Notes: generated from the letters alone by a model not told the origin. Numbered from the stretch's first letter, positions 1 to 6,286 are shown. The stretch: DNA of 10,720 nucleotides from JAQIBY01 sp964615585 (GCA_964615585.1 CAZTNS010000110.1:1-10720); one strand, 5' to 3'. Translations and numbers: made by a program.

Positions 1-22
1 AATCAAATGCTTATTATATTTG

Positions 23-1072
23 TTAACTACTTTTATGACATTTTGAAAAATGCCTGGAATTGTTATCAAACCTGAACTCTCTCGCATTGGCATTGATGTT
101 CCTGGAGGCAATATCATAATCTGGAATAACAGCCGCATTGGTGTTTCTGGAAAAGCCGGCTTCACTGACGTCGCCACCAATGGCCACAGAATACCCGTTT
201 TTAAGCGATGTATTCAACAAATACATATAATCCTCGAGAGAAAGGTTCCAGTAGGTATCACATTTCCACCAGTTATCCGGTACTTTGTATATGGCTTGTT
301 GGTTATAGGAAAATTCAATGCTTGACATAACGTCCACATAATCATCCACATCAAACTTCAGATAGGATTCCCTGAAACCGTCAGGGGTGTATTTATTTCC
401 CTCATATTCAAATTCAGATGGTGGTTCTCCTATATGATGGTGCATTATTGACCTGATGGTAGAGATAACTTTTTCTTCATTCCATGCTGCCACCTTTTTT
501 ACATGATTCAGGTAAGATTTTATTTCTTTCATCATCTCGGCATGTGTATGATATTTACGGTCGTTTGTAAGTCCGGAATAAACATCATAAGGAACAGCAC
601 CGTGAAGTTTGATCATCCTGGTTACTGCATTAGCTTGTGAACCCTGGGAAAAATGAGATTCTCCACGGGTTTTCACATAACGCCTTGCTTTTTCAACATA
701 TTCCCAATACACAGTATAAATTTCAGACAATTTTACCGGGTTACCCCCTAGTCGCTTATGTTCGGATTCAAAAAACGAGGTGCCACCATAAGCCCAGCAT
801 GTTCCGGCATTTCCCTGAGATAACGTAGGTTGAGCCCAAATGGTAATATAGGCATCCGGATCATCAGGCAATTTTAAGTCCGATTGATCCATTACAAGAT
901 GTTTCTCAGTTGATTTTTTGTCTGTATTCTGTTTTATTTGTCGTACATCTTTGAGTATAAACTCCTGATAAAAGCCAGGTTCATAAGTTTTGTATTGTAG
1001 CTTGTCGTTTTGAGCAGTAACCGGTAAAACCACACCCAATACGATCAAAGAAAAAATAACGTTTTTTATCAT
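23..1072 (-). CDS. Secreted C1B (bleomycin hydrolase/PepC-like) cysteine peptidase, C-terminally truncated, probably inactive
   Basis: Papain-fold peptidase homologue, probably exported. The chosen start (ATG at 1072-1070) gives 349 residues beginning with a signal peptide, MIKNVIFSLIVLGVVLPVTA, with cleavage near the following Q. An in-frame ATG at 1168 would add 32 residues that spoil this signal, so I rejected it. Residue numbers below count from the start used here. The active-site block QGNAGTCWAY places the nucleophile at about Cys92 with the oxyanion Gln just before it. The LSEIYTVYWEYVEKA and QGSQANAVTRMIKLHGAVPY stretches that follow match the C1B layout. The GGDVSEAGFS and AREFRF blocks near the C-terminus are the segment that normally leads into the catalytic His of a DDHxMH-type motif. 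Here the frame instead reads about ten unrelated residues and stops, so His and Asn are absent. Neither other frame restores them. It is probably a remnant, or a pseudoenzyme if expressed. Family assignment is firm; inactivity is inferred. Confidence 0.8.
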   Translation of the reverse strand: MIKNVIFSLIVLGVVLPVTAQNDKLQYKTYEPGFYQEFILKDVRQIKQNTDKKSTEKHLVMDQSDLKLPDDPDAYITIWAQPTLSQGNAGTCWAYGGTSFFESEHKRLGGNPVKLSEIYTVYWEYVEKARRYVKTRGESHFSQGSQANAVTRMIKLHGAVPYDVYSGLTNDRKYHTHAEMMKEIKSYLNHVKKVAAWNEEKVISTIRSIMHHHIGEPPSEFEYEGNKYTPDGFRESYLKFDVDDYVDVMSSIEFSYNQQAIYKVPDNWWKCDTYWNLSLEDYMYLLNTSLKNGYSVAIGGDVSEAGFSRNTNAAVIPDYDIASRNINANAREFRFDNNSRHFSKCHKSS

Positions 1073-1219
1073 ATTTCTTATTTTATTTTTGGCGTGAAAA
1101 TACAGAAAGATCACCAAACAAAAAAGCAGACTGTTTGAGTGCAGTTTATGTTTTTGGTTCTCCTTCAAACTTCGTGGAAAACAAGGAATATCTAAAGCTA
1201 AAAAGTTAGATGTAATGTT

Positions 1220-1292
1220 GTCGGGAGTCGGGAGCCGGAAGTCAGGAGTTGTGAATACTTTTTCCGACTCCGGTCTTCCGACTTCAGACTTG
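1220..1292. repeat. Imperfect inverted repeat of CGGAAGTCGGGAGTC type
   Basis: The left arm (about 1220-1249) is built of GTCGGGAGTCGGGAGCCGGA-like units. The right arm (about 1262-1290) carries the complementary CCGACTCC and CTTCCGACTTC units, separated by a short AT-rich spacer. The arms pair imperfectly. A related single-arm copy lies at 7318-7353 between the two lipoprotein genes. This suggests a dispersed intergenic element rather than a gene-specific terminator; no T-run follows either arm. Confidence 0.6.
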
Positions 1293-1395
1293 TAACCTAT
1301 CGGTCATTACACAAATGGATTAGGTAAACAGCCGGCTAATCACAACCCATTAAAATTGAATAATTTTGGCTGCTCTCGACATAGCTCAAGCAACC

Positions 1396-1425
1396 CTTCG
1401 ACTTTGCTCACTTCGACTGCGCTCA
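1396..1425. repeat. 15-base tandem duplication, TTCGAC/GCTCA family repeat
   Basis: CTTCGACTTTGCTCA (1396-1410) is followed directly by CTTCGACTGCGCTCA (1411-1425), with 13 of 15 bases identical. A GGCTTGGCTCTG segment follows at 1443-1454. The element at 4084-4160 has related words in the opposite sense (GTCGAAGGGAGCG) and a matching GGCTCTG, so the two look like members of one dispersed family. Such TTCGACTGCGCTCA sequences are common between genes in Bacteroidota. Confidence 0.6.
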
Positions 1426-1471
1426 GTACATCGCAGGACATCGGCTTGGCTCTGCCCTTGGTTGCACAAAA

Positions 1472-1486
1472 TTTGCAGTAGAACCA
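1472..1486 (+). repeat. 15-base repeat TTTGCAGTAGAACCA, copy 1
   Basis: TTTGCAGTAGAACCA occurs here on the plus strand and exactly on the minus strand at 10471-10485. Both copies lie in intergenic DNA, and both are followed on the repeat's own strand by an AT-rich stretch. An exact 15-mer shared by two gaps 9 kb apart suggests the edge of a dispersed repeat. Confidence 0.55.
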
Positions 1487-1602
1487 TTATTTTAATTTGA
1501 ATATTGTTTGAAAATTGGTAATTGGTGCTTGGAATTTATCGACAACATGTTGGTAAAAGTTTCGCAGTAAGCGCCTAAAGTATGTTTACACCCCTGCAGG
1601 AA

Positions 1603-2796
1603 TTATGAGTTACCTTTCTTTTTTAATCTGTGACAGTGCAAATAAATGATGGCACTGATCGACCCGAATACAAAGAATAGTATCCCGGATAACAACAATG
1701 CAGATTGCAAATCGTACAGATCAGCATACCACCCTAAAAATGGGCCTGTTATGGCAAAGAAAATACGGATGACGAAATTCCTGACAGAAAGCACAGTAGC
1801 ACGTTGATCCGATTTGGTAAGCCGGTTGATGTAATCTTTGAGAACAGGTGTGGCTACCCCCCTGGTAAAATAAAACAATACCAAAAAAGGCATTACCCAC
1901 AATGTGCTTAAAAAAGCCAGGGAAACGTATCCGATCCCGATAAAGAACATAATGCCCAATATGGTTTTTATATCGCCAAGCAGGTACTCAATACGGTAGG
2001 CGATAAGGCTGGTGAGCCCAACCGTAAGGTTCAGTGCAGCCCAGGTAATACCAATTTCTGCTTTAGAAAAACCAAGTATTGTATCCATATAGGGTTGTAT
2101 GAACCATGCCATAGTCAATGTAGCACAACCGGCTATTGATGAAAATAAAATATTATACCTGAGTACTTTATTGCTGATAAGTGCTTGTTTTACAATGCTG
2201 AGTATTTTCCGGATATTGCCTTTTTGCAGGCCTCTGTGGCGGGGTGGTTCTTTTAAAGTAATGGCAGCAGGAATGGCAATGGCTGCAACTATTATTTGCG
2301 CCTGAAACGGGAGCCTTAAGCTGATCTCCGCAAGTGCACCGCCCGCCAAAGCCGCCAGGGTTTCAGAAAAATTTCCCAGCGAAAGCACACGGCCTTCGTA
2401 TTTAAGATAGGATGATTGCTTATTTTGGCTTAATAATGTGTCGTAAAGCATGGCTGAATCCGATCCTGAAATAAAACTTTGTCCCACACCCAATACCAGT
2501 TCGGCAATGAGGAAGCCGGCAAACCCATACGAGAAACTGTAAACCACAAAACCAAGACAACCCAGTACAGCACCGATAATAAGGGTTGTCTTCCTGCCCC
2601 AGGTGTCGGCTACATATCCCGATGGTATTTCCAGCACAACAATGGCTACAGAATATACTGCCTGCAAGGTGAGTACCTCACGCATCCCCAATCCGTTTTC
2701 CTGGTAAAACAGCACAATAATAGGCATGGTCATCATAAACCATTTGGCTACCTTGATGAGGTACAGACGAGGTATGTTTGACTGTAAACCCTGCAT
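1603..2796 (-). CDS. MFS transporter, probable drug/solute exporter
   Basis: A 397-residue polytopic inner-membrane permease of the major facilitator superfamily, the usual length for a 12-helix MFS protein. Hydrophobic segments run the length of the protein. Motif A appears as GYVADTWGRKT at residues 60-70 in the loop after helix 2, with the conserved Asp and the Gly-Arg-Lys end. SFISGSDSAMLYDTLL (107-122) is typical of a bacterial MFS subgroup usually annotated as putative multidrug or tetracycline-like exporters. The central cytoplasmic loop is at about 183-210, and the tail is basic (HRLKKKGNS). The substrate cannot be read from sequence. The start is the Met just before the amphipathic lead-in to helix 1 (RLYLIKVAKWFMMTMPIIVLF). 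A consensus promoter ends only 7 bases upstream, so the mRNA may be leaderless. It is divergent from holA and apparently monocistronic. Confidence 0.88.
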   Translation of the reverse strand: MQGLQSNIPRLYLIKVAKWFMMTMPIIVLFYQENGLGMREVLTLQAVYSVAIVVLEIPSGYVADTWGRKTTLIIGAVLGCLGFVVYSFSYGFAGFLIAELVLGVGQSFISGSDSAMLYDTLLSQNKQSSYLKYEGRVLSLGNFSETLAALAGGALAEISLRLPFQAQIIVAAIAIPAAITLKEPPRHRGLQKGNIRKILSIVKQALISNKVLRYNILFSSIAGCATLTMAWFIQPYMDTILGFSKAEIGITWAALNLTVGLTSLIAYRIEYLLGDIKTILGIMFFIGIGYVSLAFLSTLWVMPFLVLFYFTRGVATPVLKDYINRLTKSDQRATVLSVRNFVIRIFFAITGPFLGWYADLYDLQSALLLSGILFFVFGSISAIIYLHCHRLKKKGNS

Positions 2797-2803
2797 TTCG
2801 GGG

Positions 2804-2833
2804 CAAAGATAACACTGCTGATTCAGATTCCAA
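2804..2833 (-). promoter_or_regulatory. Bacteroidota-type promoter for the MFS gene
   Basis: Read on the minus strand, TTG at 2833-2831 is followed by a 19-base spacer and TATCTTTG at 2811-2804, an exact match to the TAnnTTTG -7 consensus. The -7 box ends 7 bases before the ATG at 2796, so transcription would begin at or within a few bases of the start codon. Confidence 0.55.
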
Positions 2834-2872
2834 CCAAAATTCTGATTTGGACAAAAATTGTTTATCTTTCAA

Positions 2873-2906
2873 TTGTTGAAATAACCGGCAGATTTTGGTA
2901 TTTTTG
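2873..2906 (+). promoter_or_regulatory. Bacteroidota-type promoter for holA
   Basis: TTGTTG (2873-2878) acts as the -33 element, followed by a 20-base spacer and TATTTTTG (2899-2906), an exact TAnnTTTG -7 box. Transcription should start at about 2911-2914, leaving a leader of 12-15 bases before the ATG at 2926. No Shine-Dalgarno sequence is seen, as is usual in this phylum. Confidence 0.6.
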
Positions 2907-2925
2907 TTTTCTTGAAACTGGTAAT

Positions 2926-3930
2926 ATGACATTAAATCAGATACTGAAAGATATTGACAAACGGATATTTCAGCCTGTCTATCTGTTGTGGGGTGAAGAA
3001 CCATATTTTATTGATGTTATTGTTGATAAGATTATAAAAACAGTGTTAACGGAAAGTGAAAGGTCTTTCAACCAAACTGTATTGTACGGAAAAGATACCA
3101 ACGCTTATGAAATCAATGAAATAGCGAGGCGTTTCCCAATGATGGCCAATCATCAGCTTGTGATTGTCAAAGAAGCACAGGAACTGAAAGATTTTAAAAA
3201 ATTGGAATCCTATGTCTCTGATCCCTTAAAAAGTACAATCCTGGTGTTTGCTTTTAAGTACAAAAAAATTGATAAGCGGCTGAAAATTACAAAGAAGATT
3301 GAAGAAAACGGGTTGGTATTTGAATCAAAACGTGTGTATGAAAACAAGATTCCGGCATGGATTGAATCTTACCTGGTTGACAAAAACTTACGTATTGAGC
3401 CCAAAGCCACCATGTTGCTTTCAGAAAACCTTGGTACAGGATTGTCCAAAATTGTCAATGAACTCAATAAACTCATCATTACCATGCCCGAAGGTGCTGA
3501 TACGGTAACCCCGGAAATGGTAGAAAAAAACATCGGCATCAGCCGGGATTTTAATATTTTTGAACTTCAGCGGGCATTGGGAACACGTGATAAATCAAAA
3601 GCCTACATTATTATTGATTTTTTTGGTAAAAACCCTAAAAACAACCCCGCAGTGCTTACCGTTATGATGTTGTTCGCTTATTTCAAACGCTTATTGATAT
3701 TGAAAAACCTGAAAGACAAATCCCGTAATTCTGTTGCAGCTTCACTGGGGGTATCGCCATATTTTGTGAATGAATATGTGCAGGCATCAAAACATTATAA
3801 CTTAAAGAGCCTGGTCAACATCGTTGCCGTATTGAGGGAATATGATATGAAAGTAAAAGGCGTTGGTGCCGTTAATATGTCTGAAGCTGAATTGATGCGA
3901 GAAATGATCTATAAAATACTACATACCTGA
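2926..3930 (+). CDS. holA: DNA polymerase III subunit delta
   Basis: A 334-residue delta subunit of the clamp loader, which opens the beta sliding clamp and loads it at primed sites. The length fits the family. The AAA+-like N-terminal domain starts with PVYLLWGEEPYFID (about residues 17-30), the HolA hallmark that replaces a working Walker A motif. ARRFPMMANHQLVIVKEAQ (about 67-85) is the next conserved block, and STILVFAFKYKKIDKRLK continues the core. The middle domain has LSENLGTGLSKIVNELNKL (about 165-183), and the NIFELQRALGTRD stretch leads into the helical C-terminal collar, ending ELMREMIYKILHT. It is transcribed alone from its own promoter, divergent from the MFS gene, and followed by a repeat-filled gap. 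Nothing in the sequence suggests damage. Confidence 0.93.
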   Translation: MTLNQILKDIDKRIFQPVYLLWGEEPYFIDVIVDKIIKTVLTESERSFNQTVLYGKDTNAYEINEIARRFPMMANHQLVIVKEAQELKDFKKLESYVSDPLKSTILVFAFKYKKIDKRLKITKKIEENGLVFESKRVYENKIPAWIESYLVDKNLRIEPKATMLLSENLGTGLSKIVNELNKLIITMPEGADTVTPEMVEKNIGISRDFNIFELQRALGTRDKSKAYIIIDFFGKNPKNNPAVLTVMMLFAYFKRLLILKNLKDKSRNSVAASLGVSPYFVNEYVQASKHYNLKSLVNIVAVLREYDMKVKGVGAVNMSEAELMREMIYKILHT

Positions 3931-3955
3931 CTTGCCTGCCTGTCGGCAAGGCAGG
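3931..3955. repeat. GC-rich hairpin immediately after holA
   Basis: CCTGCCTG (3935-3942) pairs with CA-A-GGCAGG (3947-3955), with one bulged A and a TCGG loop. Alternatively CTTGCC (3931-3936) pairs with GGCAAG (3945-3950). It starts right at the holA stop codon. No T-run follows, so it is a poor intrinsic terminator. CCTGCC/GGCAGG palindromes of this sort are frequent intergenic repeats in Bacteroidota. Confidence 0.5.
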
Positions 3956-4027
3956 AAGTTCAAAAACTTGCACGAGGTAGCACTAGCGAAGATGGTGTCC
4001 CAAGTTCAAAGCTCAAAACACAAAATC

Positions 4028-4246
4028 CAAAATAAATCCTAAATCACAATATCAAAAAAACAAACAATAAACATGAAACACGATACTGCCGCCCTGCGCT
4101 GAACTCTGAGCCAAGTTCGGGACTGGCTCTGTCGAAGGGAGCGGAGTTGAGGGGGACGAAACATGAAACACGAATCGGCTCACGATAATTTAACCAATAT
4201 AAAGTTATTTTTATGATTTTATTTTTGGGATTTGCGATTTATTTTG
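4028..4246. repeat. AT-rich inverted repeat, 30-base arms
   Basis: The left arm 4028-4057 and the reverse complement of 4217-4246 agree at 24 of 30 positions by hand count, including the exact 11-mer CAAAATAAATC (4028-4038) against GATTTATTTTG (4236-4246). The arms enclose 159 bases. It resembles a MITE-like or dispersed intergenic element; no transposase is present. Confidence 0.6.
4069..4173. repeat. 15-base direct repeats flanking a 75-base GC-rich hairpin element
   Basis: AAACATGAAACACGA occurs exactly at 4069-4083 and 4159-4173. The 75 bases between them (4084-4158) are GC-rich and fold back on themselves: AACTC (4102-4106) with GAGTT (4144-4148) outside, and GAGCCA (4108-4113) with TGGCTC (4124-4129) inside. 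The layout looks like a small element inserted with a target-site duplication, or a recombination product of two repeat copies. Confidence 0.65.
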
Positions 4247-4311
4247 AACTTTGATTTTTAAAATTGGGATTTTCTGTCATAATATGTTAGAAAATGAGAT
4301 AAAAGATACAT

Positions 4312-4938
4312 ATGGAAACATTACTTATCATAATCATTGCATTAACAGGTATTGTGTCATTCATTACATGGCAACACTCCGATTGGTTTGAAAAACTATT
4401 GTATAAACCCTATGATGTTTATAACCACAAGCAATATTACAGGTTGATAAGCCATGCATTTCTACACGGAGGCTGGATGCACCTGTTAATAAATATGCTC
4501 GTGTTGTATTCATTTGGTCGTGTGGTGTTGATTTATTTTTCCATGCATCCTTCATTTTCGGGGTTTGCATCAGGTCATTTTTTGATATTGTATTTCGGCA
4601 GTATTTTGTTTTCCAGCCTGTTTAGCCTTGCCAAATACAGGAATGACTCCTCATACTCCGCTGTGGGAGCGTCTGGTGCAGTTTCTGCTGTGGTGTTTAC
4701 CAGTATATTTTTTGTGCCCTGGCAGCCGGTGTATTTTTTTGCTGTGTTGCCCATTCCCGGTATTATTTTCGGCGCAATTTACCTTGCCTATTCATATTAT
4801 ATGGATAAGAAAGGCAAAGACAATGTAGGCCATGATGCCCATTTCTGGGGAGCTGTTTTTGGCTTTGCTTATCCAATGATGGTGAATCCTGCCTTAATTC
4901 AGGAATTTTTTACTAAATTGCTGGCTGTAAACATGTAA
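4312..4938 (+). CDS. Rhomboid family intramembrane serine protease
   Basis: A 208-residue six-helix-type membrane protein of the S54 rhomboid family, which cleaves transmembrane segments within the bilayer. The catalytic serine is in GASGAV (Ser121), and the partner histidine is in DAHFWGAVFGF (His177), fitting the AHxxGxxxG pattern of the last core helix. HGGWMHLLINM (52-62) supplies His57 and Asn61, which correspond to the oxyanion-stabilising His and Asn of GlpG. All residues for activity are therefore present. YYRLISHAFLH (42-52) matches the usual lead into the L1 loop. The length is typical of a minimal bacterial rhomboid. It is the first gene of a tight cluster: the HAD phosphatase begins 3 bases after its stop, so the two are surely co-transcribed. 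Substrate unknown. Confidence 0.9.
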   Translation: METLLIIIIALTGIVSFITWQHSDWFEKLLYKPYDVYNHKQYYRLISHAFLHGGWMHLLINMLVLYSFGRVVLIYFSMHPSFSGFASGHFLILYFGSILFSSLFSLAKYRNDSSYSAVGASGAVSAVVFTSIFFVPWQPVYFFAVLPIPGIIFGAIYLAYSYYMDKKGKDNVGHDAHFWGAVFGFAYPMMVNPALIQEFFTKLLAVNM

Positions 4939-4941
4939 ATT

Positions 4942-5442
4942 ATGAAAAATAAAGCAGTTCTTTTTGACAGGGATGGGGTGATCAACCGGGAGATAGGTGA
5001 CTATGTGCAGCATTTAGATGATTTTCGGCTTAATCCCGGAATTCTGCATTCGATAAAACTGCTTAAATCCGAAGGCTACAAAGTCATTATTGTGAGCAAC
5101 CAGGGAGGTATATCCAAAGGCTTATATACCAAAGACCAACTGGACTGTATGCATGATCTTTTGATTGAACAAGTCAGACGATCAGGTGCCGACATTGACG
5201 AGATATATGTGTGTCCCCATCACAGCAGCATAGAGAAATGTTTGTGCCGTAAGCCATCAGGGCTGATGCTGGAAAAAGCAATCGCCCGTTTTGATATTGA
5301 TAAATCAAGATCAGTTTTTATTGGAGATGCTGACAGGGATGTTGAAGCAGCCAACAGAGCAGGTATCCGGGGAATAAAAATCAAATCCAACAGCAATATC
5401 ATGCCTGTAGTTAAGCAGATTATTAACGGTAATACCTTTTAA
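4942..5442 (+). CDS. HAD-IIIA phosphatase, GmhB/HisB-N-like
   Basis: A 166-residue cytoplasmic HAD-superfamily phosphatase with all four HAD motifs. Motif I is DRDGVIN, with nucleophile Asp9 and acid/base Asp11; motif II is SNQGG (Ser52); motif III is RKP (Lys104); motif IV is GDADRD (Asp129 and Asp133). The zinc-site ligands of the GmhB/HisB-N group are also present: CPHH (Cys91, His93) and CLC (Cys100, Cys102) just before motif III. The best match is D-glycero-D-manno-heptose-1,7-bisphosphate 7-phosphatase (LPS heptose pathway), but histidinol phosphatase and other sugar phosphatases share this pattern, and no heptose or histidine genes are nearby. I therefore leave out a symbol. It starts 3 bases after the rhomboid stop and ends 5 bases before the next gene. 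Confidence 0.88.
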   Translation: MKNKAVLFDRDGVINREIGDYVQHLDDFRLNPGILHSIKLLKSEGYKVIIVSNQGGISKGLYTKDQLDCMHDLLIEQVRRSGADIDEIYVCPHHSSIEKCLCRKPSGLMLEKAIARFDIDKSRSVFIGDADRDVEAANRAGIRGIKIKSNSNIMPVVKQIINGNTF

Positions 5443-5447
5443 TTTGT

Positions 5448-6278
5448 ATGTCACGACACATTATATATAATGGGGAACTGATTAAAAATGAGCACATTTT
5501 TAGTGCAGAGCATCCTTTAATACAAGGCACCAATACATTGCGTTTTGAGTGGTTTGTGGTATCATCTGCATTGCCATTTTATCAGGATGAATTTCGTCGC
5601 ATAAAAAAAATCGCAACCAAGAAAGGGTTACCCTTACCTGAATGGATGACGTCAAATACCTTTTCTCAGGACATCAGGCATTTGTTTCAGATGAACAGAA
5701 TATATCAGGGGGGATTGTTGCGTATGGTGATTTTTACTGATAACCAAGGTGGGAAAGCTTCCTATTTAATGACGGCAACATCAAAACCCAATCAGCAATT
5801 TATATTGAATGATGAAGGGTTTTTGATTGATGTGTTCCGCAGGCACCGGTTATATTCAGGATCTGCCGAAATATACGACACCGGTTTATCCGCTACAGAA
5901 ACATCCGCTCTTTTCGATATGCATGAAGGAAAATACGATCAGTTGGTGTTGTTAAATGAAGTAAACCATGTGTCACGCTTTGTTGGTGCTAATTTTATGA
6001 TGATCAATGATGATGTAGCCTATACACCGGCGTTGGAGGAAGGAGCAATTGATGATATCATGAGGCAACAGGTGATAGAAGCTTGTTTGAACTTAAAATT
6101 AAAGGTATTTGACGATTGTATTATTCATCAGGATGACCTCAAATCTGCAAACGAAATAATCGTTTTAGATCCCGTTGATGGAATACGTTGGGTAGTCGGA
6201 TACCTGAAAAAACGGTATTTTCGTCATCATTCACCCGCATTGTGTGATGAGTTGAACAAACTTTTTTTTGGAAAATAG
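5448..6278 (+). CDS. Class IV aminotransferase-fold protein lacking the PLP lysine
   Basis: A 276-residue protein with the length and fold signature of the BCAT/DAAT/PabC (class IV) PLP enzymes. The second half aligns in order: a KTxN-like position, a QLVLLNEVNHVSRFVGANF block, YTPALEEGAI, RQQVIEA, then SANEIIVLDPVDGIRWV. Key residues differ, however. Where the family has Lys-Thr-x-Asn there is ATET (149-152), so the Schiff-base lysine appears to be Ala149. Where it has Glu before the Asn-Phe block (the residue that contacts the pyridine nitrogen) there is Arg177, while Asn182 is kept. It is thus probably not a PLP transaminase. The frame is intact and translationally close to the phosphatase gene, so it looks maintained rather than decayed. 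Function unknown. A perfect hairpin terminator follows 10 bases downstream. Confidence 0.75.
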   Translation: MSRHIIYNGELIKNEHIFSAEHPLIQGTNTLRFEWFVVSSALPFYQDEFRRIKKIATKKGLPLPEWMTSNTFSQDIRHLFQMNRIYQGGLLRMVIFTDNQGGKASYLMTATSKPNQQFILNDEGFLIDVFRRHRLYSGSAEIYDTGLSATETSALFDMHEGKYDQLVLLNEVNHVSRFVGANFMMINDDVAYTPALEEGAIDDIMRQQVIEACLNLKLKVFDDCIIHQDDLKSANEIIVLDPVDGIRWVVGYLKKRYFRHHSPALCDELNKLFFGK

Positions 6279-6286
6279 AGGAAAAG

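Larger units (their letters stand above)
1073..1602. other. 530-base repeat-rich intergenic region, no gene seen
   Basis: This gap lies between the starts of the truncated peptidase and the 3' end of the MFS gene, both on the minus strand. I see no coding frame with family features. It holds, in order, an imperfect inverted repeat (1220-1292), a 15-base tandem duplication (1396-1425), a 15-base motif found again near the right end of the window (1472-1486), and an AT-rich stretch with ATTGGTAATTGGTGCTTGG at about 1516-1534. These resemble dispersed intergenic repeats common in Bacteroidota genomes. No U-tract hairpin terminator for the MFS gene was found, and no convincing promoter for the peptidase gene. 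Confidence 0.7.
3931..4311. other. 381-base repeat-rich intergenic region, no gene seen
   Basis: The gap between holA and the rhomboid gene has no supported coding frame. It contains the post-holA hairpin, an AT-rich inverted repeat (arms 4028-4057 and 4217-4246), an exact 15-base direct repeat (4069-4083 and 4159-4173), and a GC-rich, hairpin-forming core between the direct repeats. The sharp change from AT-rich arms to a GC-rich centre suggests a composite, nested structure. The rhomboid promoter must lie in the right part, but I could not pick out a clear TAnnTTTG box. Confidence 0.65.

Noticed and set aside
1..60. Rescue of the truncated peptidase by a single frameshift
   Set aside because: The other minus-strand frames over this stretch either hit a stop at once or read residues unlike the His-containing motif.
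1073..1168. A longer start for the C1B peptidase, at the ATG at 1168
   Set aside because: It would place 32 residues with a second hydrophobic stretch ahead of a textbook signal peptide that starts at 1072.
1220..1541. A CRISPR array in the repeat-rich first gap
   Set aside because: The repeats are short, imperfect and not evenly spaced, there are no unique spacers of constant length, and no cas genes are present.
2678..3004. A 108-residue minus-strand frame spanning the MFS start and the holA start
   Set aside because: It overlaps two firmly identified genes and both promoters, and its translation shows no family features.
3931..3955. The hairpin after holA as an intrinsic terminator
   Set aside because: The stem is good but no T-run follows on either strand; it resembles a common intergenic repeat more than a terminator.
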